Assembly: GCF_007097155.1 (NCBI RefSeq)
Contig: NZ_VJWA01000001.1
Coordinates: forward strand, 1,884,860-1,948,859
Source: Glacieibacterium frigidum
Lineage (GTDB): Bacteria > Pseudomonadota > Alphaproteobacteria > Sphingomonadales > Sphingomonadaceae
Reading direction: 5' to 3'
Length of the DNA: 64,000 nt
In this document: piece after piece, positions 54,582-64,000 of the stretch
Layout: the number at the start of each line of letters is the position of its first letter
Position numbering within the stretch: the stretch's first letter is position 1
Translations under genes and position numbers: made by a program
The notes under the pieces: generated by a model
The model's database searches: none
The model's input: only the letters and a program-made list of their open reading frames with translations
What the model was told of the DNA's origin: nothing

Positions 54582-55676
54582 CTTCGCAAGCCGCGCCGGG
54601 TCGTATGGTGCCGCATCGACCTGGGTTTCACGCACGAGCAGCAGGTCGGCCGCGAGCCGGCCCCAGGCAGGCGCGGTCTGGATGCCGATGCCCCCCTGCC
54701 CCGCGCACCAGAAGAACCCCGGCACGGCGGCGTCGAAGCCGATGACCGGCGCGCGGTCGGGGGCGAAGGTGCGCAGGCCGGCCCAGTGGCGCTCGACGCG
54801 CCTGACACGGTAGCGTGTCGCCGACTGGAAGCGGTCGACGGCGACGGCGATGTCCATCTCCTCTGGCGCGGCGTCGCGCGGCACGTCGGGGATCTCGTCG
54901 TGGGGGGAGACCCACATGCGGCCCGCGTCGGGCTTGAAGTAGAAGGTGCCGGCGGCGTCGAAAGTCACCGGCAGCGTGGGGTCGGGAACCGGATCGACGT
55001 CGAGGACGACCATCGTGCGGCGCAGCGGGGTCAGGCTCAGCGGCTGCGCCCCCGCCAGTTCGGCGAGCCCGTCCGCCCAGGCGCCCGCCGCATCGACGAC
55101 GATGTCGGCGGCGACCTCGCCCGCGGTCGTGACGATCCGCCACCCCGCTCCTTCGCGGTGCAGCGCGGTGACGCGCGCGTCGGTCAGCAGCGCCGTCCCG
55201 GCCCGCCGGGCGCCGCCCAAGAACCCAGCGTGCAGCGCCGCAACGTCGATGTCCCAGCAGTCGCCCTCCAGAAGCCCGGCACGCGACCAGCCCTCGGCGA
55301 GCATCGGGAAGCGCTCAGCCAGCGCTCCGGCGTCGAGCCGCGCATAGTCGATGCCGTCGCGGTCGAAGTCCGCCGCCAGCGCCCCGATCGCCGCATCGTC
55401 GCCGGGGGCGGCGAGGTGCAGCCCGGCACGCGGGGTCAGCAGCGGGCGCGCAAACCCCGGGGGAGGATCCATGAAGAAGTCGCGGCTCGCGGCGGTCAGC
55501 GGGAGGACTGCGGGGCCGCCATAGCTCGGCACCCAGAACGCCGCCGAGCGCCCGGTGGTGTGATAGCCGGGGTGCGCCTCGGCCTCGATCAGCGTCACGT
55601 CCGCCGTATCGCCGAGCGCCCAGGCGAGGCTCGCGCCACCCATTCCGGCGCCGACGATGGCAATGCGCGGCCTCAT
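54570..55676 (-). CDS. FAD-dependent amino acid oxidase (DadA-like)
   Basis: The 368-residue flavoprotein starts with the dinucleotide motif IAIVGAGMGGASLAWALG, then EAEAHPGYHTTGRSAAFW, VVDAAGAWADGLAELAG and FFWCAGQGGIGIQTAPAWGRLAADLL at the end. These are typical of DAO/glycine-oxidase-type proteins. The substrate (D-amino acid, glycine or another amine) is unknown. It follows the hydrolase gene with a four-base ATGA overlap. Confidence 0.9.
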   Translation of the reverse strand: MRPRIAIVGAGMGGASLAWALGDTADVTLIEAEAHPGYHTTGRSAAFWVPSYGGPAVLPLTAASRDFFMDPPPGFARPLLTPRAGLHLAAPGDDAAIGALAADFDRDGIDYARLDAGALAERFPMLAEGWSRAGLLEGDCWDIDVAALHAGFLGGARRAGTALLTDARVTALHREGAGWRIVTTAGEVAADIVVDAAGAWADGLAELAGAQPLSLTPLRRTMVVLDVDPVPDPTLPVTFDAAGTFYFKPDAGRMWVSPHDEIPDVPRDAAPEEMDIAVAVDRFQSATRYRVRRVERHWAGLRTFAPDRAPVIGFDAAVPGFFWCAGQGGIGIQTAPAWGRLAADLLLVRETQVDAAPYDPARLAKMNK

Positions 55677-56596
55677 GCCAGGAACTCCGCGATCGCCTCG
55701 AACACGGGCAGGCGGATGGCGTCGATCTCGCGCACCAACTCGTGCCCCGCGCCCGCGAAGTCGCGCACCCGGGCGTGCGGCAGACGCGCCGCCAGCCGGA
55801 CGGTCGCGGCATTGTCGACCAGCGCCTCTCCTTCCGCGGTCAGGATCAGCAGCGGGGTCCCGATCCCCTCGGGCACGCCGGGCGCCGCCAGCGCGTCGAT
55901 CGAGGCGAAGGCGGCGTTCAGCCAGCCGTTGGTCACCCCGCCGAGCGCCCACTCGGGGTGCTGTTCGAGCCACCAGCCCTCGTCGGCGTAGCGGCCCAGA
56001 TCGTGCGTCAGGCGGCGCTGGCGCAGCGTTCCCGGCAGGCCGCGCGCCAGCGCCCCGTTGCCCGGCGCGTACGCCTCGCCGTTGCCCAGCGCGCACGCCA
56101 GCGCCGCGACATGCCGCGCCAGCCACGGCCCGATCGGCGCCGCCTGCAGCCCGACCATCGGCGACAGCAGCACCGCGCGCGCGAAGTCGGGATGACGGCT
56201 CAGGTGGCGCAGCAGCAAGTGAGCGCCCATCGAATGCGCGACCGCATAGTAGGGCGGCGGCAGTGTCGCACGGAACCACGCGACCTGCTCGGCGAGGTCG
56301 CCCAGCCACGGCGCGAAGTCGCTGGCATGGCCGCGCGCATCACCCAGCAGCCGCCCCGACCCGCCCTGCCCGCGCCAGTCGAAGCTCGCGACGCCGTAGC
56401 CGCGGCCCGACAGGTCGTGGATCAGCTCGGCGTACTTCTCCATGAAGTCGCCGCGCCCGTTGAGCACCAGCACCGAGCCCGCCGCGCCGTCGCCCGCGCG
56501 CATCGCACTGCGCACCCCCCAGCCGTCGCGCATGGTGCGCATCTCGACGCCCATCCCGTCGGGCAGGCAGCGGCGCTGGTCGGGGGCGGCGAGCAT
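55673..56596 (-). CDS. alpha/beta hydrolase, monoacylglycerol-lipase-like
   Basis: The 307-residue protein has the oxyanion turn LVLNGRGDFMEKY, the nucleophile elbow AVAHSMGAHLLLRHL (A-H-S-M-G; Ser in the G/AxSxG position), an acidic residue in LLILTAEGEALVD and the catalytic His in FAGAGHELVRE. The region around FDWRGQGGSGR is typical of monoglyceride lipase/lysophospholipase L2. It overlaps the oxidase gene by four bases. The start ATG 56596 leaves a short divergent spacer to the next gene. Confidence 0.9.
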   Translation of the reverse strand: MLAAPDQRRCLPDGMGVEMRTMRDGWGVRSAMRAGDGAAGSVLVLNGRGDFMEKYAELIHDLSGRGYGVASFDWRGQGGSGRLLGDARGHASDFAPWLGDLAEQVAWFRATLPPPYYAVAHSMGAHLLLRHLSRHPDFARAVLLSPMVGLQAAPIGPWLARHVAALACALGNGEAYAPGNGALARGLPGTLRQRRLTHDLGRYADEGWWLEQHPEWALGGVTNGWLNAAFASIDALAAPGVPEGIGTPLLILTAEGEALVDNAATVRLAARLPHARVRDFAGAGHELVREIDAIRLPVFEAIAEFLA

Positions 56597-56704
56597 GCGT
56601 CTGCCGATAGGCGAGCGGCGGTGGCCGCACAACGTGGCCAAGGGGGCTTGCGTCGTTGTGCCGGGGCTGCGCGTTATCGCGCAGTCCATCATGCCGGAGC
56701 CACC

Positions 56705-57277
56705 ATGACCGAGTTCGTCCTGACGCCGCAGCTTATCGTCACCGCCGTCATCGCGCTGCTGATCGGCCTCTGGCTGGGGTTCATCATGCGCAGCGGCACC
56801 AAGCGCCGCGCGCTCGACGCCGAGGCCCGGATCGCTGCGCTGTCGTTCGACTTCAACACGCTGCTGGGCGAGCGCGACGCGCTGAAGCTGGAGCGCGACT
56901 CGCTCGACGAGCGGCTGCGCCCCCTCGCTGCCGAGGTCGATCGGCTGAAGCGTCTCGAGGCGCGGCGTACGTCCGCCGGCGCAGAGGTGCCTGTCGACAT
57001 GGCGGCGGACCCCGCGGTGGGCGCGGTCGGCGACCTCGACGCGCTCGACGTGCGCCGCCTGAAGGGCGTCGGCGACCGCTTCGCTGCAGCGCTCGCCAAG
57101 CTGGGGATCACCCGCATCGACCAGATCGCGGCGTGGTCTGGCGCGGATGCCGATGTGATCGATTCGCAGCTGGGGTCGTTCGCCGGGCGCATCCGGACGG
57201 ACCGGCTCGTCGAACAGGCGCGGCTCCTGCACGAGGGGCGGACGACGGAGTATGAGACGCGGTTCGGGGCGCTCTGA
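56705..57277 (+). CDS. membrane-anchored coiled-coil protein with helix-hairpin-helix
   Basis: The 190-residue protein has one N-terminal helix (LIVTAVIALLIGLWLGFIM), a charged coiled-coil (about 33-85: ALDAEARIAALSFDFNTLLGERDALK) and a C-terminal helix-hairpin-helix-like domain RRLKGVGDRFAAALAKLGITRIDQIAAWSGADADVIDSQLGSFAGRI. The LKGVG and LGITRIDQIAAWS elements match small predicted flap-endonuclease-like domains found in many alphaproteobacterial membrane proteins. It may bind DNA or protein at the membrane; the function is not known. Confidence 0.85.
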   Translation: MTEFVLTPQLIVTAVIALLIGLWLGFIMRSGTKRRALDAEARIAALSFDFNTLLGERDALKLERDSLDERLRPLAAEVDRLKRLEARRTSAGAEVPVDMAADPAVGAVGDLDALDVRRLKGVGDRFAAALAKLGITRIDQIAAWSGADADVIDSQLGSFAGRIRTDRLVEQARLLHEGRTTEYETRFGAL

Positions 57278-57571
57278 CCGGAGCCGTGCGATCGATCGCT
57301 TGATATGTCCCGTCCGCGGCGACGACGCCGCGGCAAGCGGCACGCCTACAGTAGAATCCACGATCGTATCGGATAACCATTACGGCTATCTATTGGATAT
57401 CGAACGAATGATTAAGGAAGCTTTCACAGCCGGTCGAAGCTGATCCGACCAGCCCGGCACTTGGTGCCGGGCCACTCGAGCGGTTGGGGGACTGCATGAG
57501 CGGTCGATGCTGTCGACCGTCCTTCGTCATCGTCGATTTCCGAAACCACCGAGCGGGGGGACTGCATCGCC
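57278..57571. other. intergenic region with palindrome and a repeated ribosome-site motif
   Basis: The 294-base spacer holds a 21-nt perfect palindrome gcccggcacttggtgccgggc (57452-57472) without a T-run, and a 12-nt direct repeat gggggactgcat at 57486-57497 and 57556-57567. The second copy is a plausible ribosome-binding region for the ice-binding-like gene. No gene is convincing. Confidence 0.55.
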
Positions 57572-58787
57572 ATGACCATTTCGGGGCTTCACGGACCGTT
57601 GTTCGCCATCCTTGCCATGTTGCCGGTGCCGTCCGCCGCCGCCATCCTGCTGGGCTCAGACCTGCAGGGCCTTTCGGTCTTTTCGAACACCGCGATCACC
57701 GCCGGTGCAGGGGCGCGGGTGTACGGCAGCCTGATGGCCGGCGACGTCGCGACCGCAGGGGCGGGTAGTTCGGTGCACGGCCACTACACGTCGGGCGGCG
57801 CGTCGGTGATCGGTGCGGACGGGGTGACGATCGGCGGCAACGTCAACGCCGGCGGTGCCGTCACCGTCGGTGAAGCGACGACCATCCACGGCGATGTGAC
57901 CACCGGTGCGGCGGCGACGCTGGGTGCCGGGGCGACGATCAACGGCGACGTCAACGCCGCCGCGGCGGTCACTGTCGGCGCAGCGTCGGCGGTCGCGGGA
58001 AGTGTCCGCGCTGGTGCCGCAGCCACGATCGGCGCCGACGCGACGGTCGCCGGCACGGTCGGTGCTGTCGCCGCGATCACCCAGGGTGCGGGCAGCCAGG
58101 TCGGCGGTATGCACGCGCTTGCGTCACCGCCGGTCGAATCGGCCGCCTACGCCGCCGCCCTCGCCGATCGCGTCGGCGTTATCCGGACGCAGGTCGTCGC
58201 GGCGCAGACGGGCTTTGCCGCGATGGTCGCGACGGGCGCACTGACCCCGCTGATGACGAGCGACACGACGCTGCTGTCGGGCGTCTACAGCGCGAGCAGC
58301 CTGTCGACGACCGCCGGTACGACGCTCACTCTCGACGGCCAGGGGCGTGTCGGTCAGGTCTGGGTCTTCAACATCGCCGACAGCCTGACCACCGGGGCCA
58401 ACACCAATATCGTGCTGATCGGCGGCGCGACGGCCAACAGCATCATCTGGAACACCGGCAGCTATGCCAGCCTCGGCGCCGATTCACGGCTGCTCGGCAC
58501 GCTGCTCAGCGGCGGCTACATCAGCATCGGTGCGAACACCCAGGTCACCGGCGTCGGCGGTACGTGCGGCGGTGCCTTCTCGGCCGCATCCTATGTCACA
58601 GCGGCGGCAGGGGCGACGGTCGGCGCCGAAGGGTGCAGCGGCATCGACCGAGGGTCAGCGTCGCCGCCGGCCAGCCCGCGCCTGCTGCCCGACGGCAACG
58701 CGGTGCCCGAGCCGTCGACCTGGGCGCTGCTGCTGGCGGGCTTCGCGATGGTCGGCCGCGCGATGCGCCGCGCGGGCATGCGTCAGG

Positions 58788-58798
<11 letters not shown>
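57572..58798 (+). CDS. ice-binding-like (DUF3494) protein with bactofilin-like repeats and PEP-CTERM tail
   Basis: The 408-residue exported protein has a signal peptide (to about residue 24), then a repeat part of hexapeptide-like units (GDVATAGAGSSVHGHYTSGG, IGGNVNAGGAVTVGEATTIHGDV, and similar, about 45-180) resembling the beta-helix of bactofilins. The following region LLSGVYSASSLSTTAGTTLTLDGQG, VWVFNIADSLTTGANTNIVLIGG and IIWNTGSYASLGADS matches the DUF3494 ice-binding fold. The end VPEPSTWALLLAGFAMVG then RRAGMR is a PEP-CTERM sorting tail. True ice binding is not certain. The last 11 bases overlap the convergent ppdK. Confidence 0.85.
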
Positions 58799-61463
<2,665 letters not shown>

Positions 61464-61482
61464 CGGGCGGCGTCCCTCGAAT

Positions 61483-61525
61483 ATGAACAAGTAAGCGAAT
61501 TTGACGGTCAGAGCGCTCTTTGGCG
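61483..61525 (+). repeat. 43-nt repeated sequence upstream of ppdK
   Basis: It contains aagtaagcgaatttgacggt (61489-61508), identical to the minus-strand stretch 54575-54556 at the end of the DadA-like gene, with similarity on both sides. Here it lies on the opposite strand to ppdK, in the leader between glyS and ppdK. Confidence 0.75.
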
Positions 61526-61594
61526 ATTCGGCTCAGGGCCACCCATTCGCAGCTTAAGTAGTTGTTTTATATCGATTATATTCTGCCGACCTGT
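61526..61594. other. A/T-rich spacer between glyS and ppdK
   Basis: Besides the repeat at 61483-61525, the spacer has the A/T-rich stretch ttgttttatatcgattatat (61561-61580), on the minus strand a possible -10-like TATAAT. It may carry an own promoter for ppdK. No hairpin terminator was seen. Confidence 0.4.
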
Positions 61595-63973
61595 TCAGCC
61601 CTCGATCTTGGAGAAGTCGGCGACATTGTGCACCGCAGCACGGAAACTCGCCAGCAGGTTCAGGCGATTTGCCCGCACCGCGGCGTCGGGATCGTTGACC
61701 ATCACTGCGTCGAAGAATGCGTCGACCGGCGCGCGCAGGCGGCTGAGCGCGGTCATCGCCTCCTCGAAGGCTTCGCGGGTCACGGCGTCGGTGGCGGCCG
61801 CGAGCGTCGTGGTCAGCGCGTCGGCGAGTGCGCGTTCGGCGGGTACGGCGAGCAGCGCCGGGTCGGGCGCCGCGGCGAAGGCCTCACCCTTGGCCTCCTC
61901 GATGCGCAGGATGTTCGCGGCACGGCGATAGCCGGCGAGCAGGTTCGCGCCGTCGTCGGTGTCGATGAACGCCTGCAATGCGCGGACGCGAGCGAGCAGA
62001 CGGACGAGGTCGTCCTCGCCGCCGAGGGCGAAGACTGCGTCGATGATGTCGGGGCGGATGCCGGCTTCGCGCTGCTGAACTTTGAGGCGGTCGGCTAGGA
62101 AGTCGTAAAAGAGTGACAGAATCTGCGTACGTGGTCGCAGATGTACGAAGGCGTAAGCCTCAGCATGATCGACGCTGCGTGGCTCCTGAAAACCGGGGCT
62201 ATCGAAAGGTAACTCGAAGAACCAAGAAAAGTCATCCAACGCTTGGTCTGCGCTAGTTACCCTCGTAAGCGTAAGCGTCGGTTCGAACTCGATGAAGTAT
62301 CCGTGAAATTTTTTGATAAGAGTTTCGACGACTGACTGAAATGTAATTTCAGCGCCATCGAAGAGCGAAATTCGAATGCCGTTCCGTACTATTATCCTAA
62401 GTATTCCTAGGGCGGCACGTCGGAGAGCATATGGATCTCGTGAGCCTGTGGGTACCTCCAGAATAGTGTAGAAGGCGGCTAATGTATCCAGCTTGTCCGC
62501 CAGCGCGACGGCGACGCTGACCGGGGCGGTGGGCACGTTGTCGCTGGGGCCGACGGGTTTGTAGTGGTCGCGGATGGCGTCGGCGACCTGCGGGTCGAGG
62601 CCCTCTGCAAGTGCGAGGTAGCGACCGGCGATGCCTTGGACCTCGGGGAATTCGCCGACGGTGGCGGAGACGAGGTCGGCCTTGCACAGGCGCGCGGCCT
62701 GTTCGGCGAGATCGGCGAGGTGCGACACTGAAACTTCGTCATGCTGGCGAACGCTAGCACCCATTGTGGTGCCTGCTCCGCCGTCCGTGTTCGCACCACC
62801 GTGGGTGCTGGCGTTCGCCAGCATGACCGGGCTTGGGGAGGGTGGAACCGCCCCGCTCTCCACGAGCCAGCGCGCGAGCTTCGCCACGCGCTCGACCTTG
62901 TCGGCGACGGTCCCCAGCTTCTCGTGGAAGACGATCGACTCCAGCTTGGGCAGGCGGTCCGCCAGCGGCACCTTGAGATCGGCATCCCAGAAGAACTTGG
63001 CGTCGGACAGGCGCGCCGCCAGCACCTTCTCGTTGCCCGCGACGATCGCCGCGCCGCCATCCGGAGCGGCCAGCCCTGCGACGCAGACGAACGCCGGGGC
63101 GAGTGCGCCCTGCCCGTCCGCACACGCGAAATACTTCTGGTTGGTGCGCATGGTGAGCTGGATCACCTCGCGCGGCACGTCGAGGAACGCCGCGTCGAAG
63201 CGGCCGAGGAGCGGCACCGGCCATTCGGTCAGCCCGGCGTTCTCGGCGATCAGTCCGGCGTCCTCGATCAACGTCAGGCCCGCGGCAGTCGCGGCGGCGC
63301 GGGCACCCTCGGCGATGATCGCCGCGCGTTCGGCGGCGTCGATCACGACATGGGCATCGCGCAGTTGCCCCGCATAGCTCGCGGCGCTGCTGATCTCCAC
63401 CGGCGCGCGGTGCATGAAACGGTGGCCGCGCGTCGTGCGGCCGCTGGTCACGCCGGCCGCCTCGAACGGCACGACCGTCTCATCGAGCAGCGCGACGATG
63501 CCCGACAGCGGGCGCACCCAGCGCGGGGATGCGGTGGTCACCGACGCATCGCCCCAGCGCATCGACTTGGGCCAGTCGAAGTCGCGGACGATCGCCGGGA
63601 TCAGCTCGGCGAGCACGTCCGCCGCGGGGCGCCCGGGGGCGCGGATGGTGGCGTAGAGGAACTTGCCCTTGGGCGTGTCGCGCTCCTCGAGGCTCTCGCG
63701 CGGCAGGCCGGTCGAGCGGACGAAGCCCTCGATCGCCTGCGCCGGCGCGTCAGCGCGGGGGCCGCGGCGTTCTTCCTCAGTGGCGGTGCCCTCGGCCGCG
63801 AGGCCGTATGCGATCAGGATCAGGCGGCGCGGGGTGACATGGGTCTCGACGCTGGCGACGGGCAGCTTGCCCGCGATGCCGGCCTCGAAGCGCTCGCGCA
63901 GCTGGGCTGCGGCGCGCGGCTGCATGCGCGCGGGAATTTCCTCGGTGAGGAGTTCGAGGAGGAAGTCAGGCAT
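61595..63973 (-). CDS. glyS: glycine-tRNA ligase beta subunit, with an in-frame palindromic insert
   Basis: The 792-residue protein is the large subunit of the alpha2beta2 bacterial glycyl-tRNA synthetase. It starts MPDFLLELLTEEIPARMQPRAA and ends with an anticodon-binding (DALR-like) part; TPRRLILIAYGLA, HEKLGTVADKVER, KADLVSATVGEFPEVQGIAGRYLA and SRDPYALRRAALGILRI are hallmarks. Residues about 383-412 (PVMLANASTHGG to GASVRQHDEVS) come from a palindromic element at 62739-62826 and replace a normally tight loop before LAEQAARLCKADLV. Residues about 498-624 are encoded by low-G+C DNA with atypical codons. ATG 63973 is the family start; glyQ probably lies just beyond the window. The frame is intact, so the protein should be functional. 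Confidence 0.95.
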   Translation of the reverse strand: MPDFLLELLTEEIPARMQPRAAAQLRERFEAGIAGKLPVASVETHVTPRRLILIAYGLAAEGTATEEERRGPRADAPAQAIEGFVRSTGLPRESLEERDTPKGKFLYATIRAPGRPAADVLAELIPAIVRDFDWPKSMRWGDASVTTASPRWVRPLSGIVALLDETVVPFEAAGVTSGRTTRGHRFMHRAPVEISSAASYAGQLRDAHVVIDAAERAAIIAEGARAAATAAGLTLIEDAGLIAENAGLTEWPVPLLGRFDAAFLDVPREVIQLTMRTNQKYFACADGQGALAPAFVCVAGLAAPDGGAAIVAGNEKVLAARLSDAKFFWDADLKVPLADRLPKLESIVFHEKLGTVADKVERVAKLARWLVESGAVPPSPSPVMLANASTHGGANTDGGAGTTMGASVRQHDEVSVSHLADLAEQAARLCKADLVSATVGEFPEVQGIAGRYLALAEGLDPQVADAIRDHYKPVGPSDNVPTAPVSVAVALADKLDTLAAFYTILEVPTGSRDPYALRRAALGILRIIVRNGIRISLFDGAEITFQSVVETLIKKFHGYFIEFEPTLTLTRVTSADQALDDFSWFFELPFDSPGFQEPRSVDHAEAYAFVHLRPRTQILSLFYDFLADRLKVQQREAGIRPDIIDAVFALGGEDDLVRLLARVRALQAFIDTDDGANLLAGYRRAANILRIEEAKGEAFAAAPDPALLAVPAERALADALTTTLAAATDAVTREAFEEAMTALSRLRAPVDAFFDAVMVNDPDAAVRANRLNLLASFRAAVHNVADFSKIEG
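62739..62826. repeat. palindromic repeat, family C, copy inside glyS
   Basis: Arms 62739-62763 and 62802-62826 are 25-bp inverted copies with one mismatch and match the intergenic copy at 46502-46571. A nested pair gtggtgc (62766-62772) and gcaccac (62793-62799) lies inside. The element is read in frame by glyS and leaves no stop codon. Confidence 0.92.
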
Positions 63974-64000
63974 GGGGCACCGCCCGCACGTCCCCACCCC

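Noticed and set aside
57452..57472. 21-nt perfect palindrome considered as a terminator
   Set aside because: No T-run on either strand; it may be an operator but there is no further support.
57700..58110. Regularly spaced repeats in the ice-binding-like gene, considered as a CRISPR array
   Set aside because: The repeats are degenerate, in frame and explained by beta-helix protein repeats.

Overview
The window is a 64-kb piece of a G+C-rich alphaproteobacterial chromosome, most likely from a sphingomonad (Sphingomonadales). This is inferred from three proteins with PEP-x-x-W-A type sorting tails ending in Arg-rich stretches, an ornithine decarboxylase/deoxyhypusine-synthase-like pair of the kind linked to homospermidine, a glyS-ppdK arrangement, an ispH-thrB-rnhA cluster and short palindromic intergenic repeats. 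Genes are tightly packed, with many 4-bp ATGA/GTGA overlaps. I saw no phage, insertion sequence, CRISPR array, rRNA or tRNA gene.

Layout. 1-1837 (+): 3' end of an acyl-CoA synthetase, a RoxA-type ribosomal oxygenase and a small zinc-ribbon ORF. 1996-9401 (-): a long run with rluE-like, TPR, rsmB-like, guaB, a short LysR regulator, apaG, metZ, a 2H phosphoesterase, a PRC-barrel protein and a small membrane protein. 9481-18869: membrane glycosyltransferase-like protein, aldehyde dehydrogenase, two PEP-CTERM proteins (one a matrixin-like protease), sppA, a TRIC-type channel, a desaturase and a PepSY protein. 18908-23017: a quinohemoprotein alcohol dehydrogenase divergent from a sorbosone-dehydrogenase/PEBP fusion. 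23014-27150: glpK and glpD back to back, then a serine/threonine dehydratase-like enzyme. 27279-29804: polyamine genes. 29866-42726: M48 protease, YdeI-like protein, a repetitive glycine-zipper protein, two acyl-CoA dehydrogenases, Sua5, a stand-alone glycosyltransferase 51, a ZIP transporter, a ccdA-like remnant, an S9 peptidase lacking its nucleophile region, and msrA. 42812-49020: a LuxR solo and the glycine-cleavage operon (gcvT-gcvH-methyltransferase-gcvPA-gcvPB) behind a tandem glycine riboswitch. 49086-57277: lipoprotein, ispH-thrB-rnhA cluster, small hypotheticals, a DadA-like oxidase, a lipase-like hydrolase and a membrane-anchored helix-hairpin-helix protein. 57572-63973: an ice-binding-like PEP-CTERM protein, ppdK and glyS.

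Linked functions: the riboswitch, gcv genes and glyS all concern glycine; glpK/glpD handle glycerol; ODC and the DHS-like enzyme should make an uncommon polyamine; metZ and thrB share the homoserine branch.

The most striking signals are in glyS: a palindromic repeat, also found between gcvPA and the methyltransferase gene, lies in frame inside the coding sequence, and a second stretch of the gene falls to about 49% G+C with foreign-looking codon use. Also notable are the internally deleted S9 peptidase, the dehydrogenase/PEBP fusion, the ccdA remnant, several families of dispersed palindromes and a 43-nt sequence shared between the dadA-like 3' end and the ppdK upstream region.
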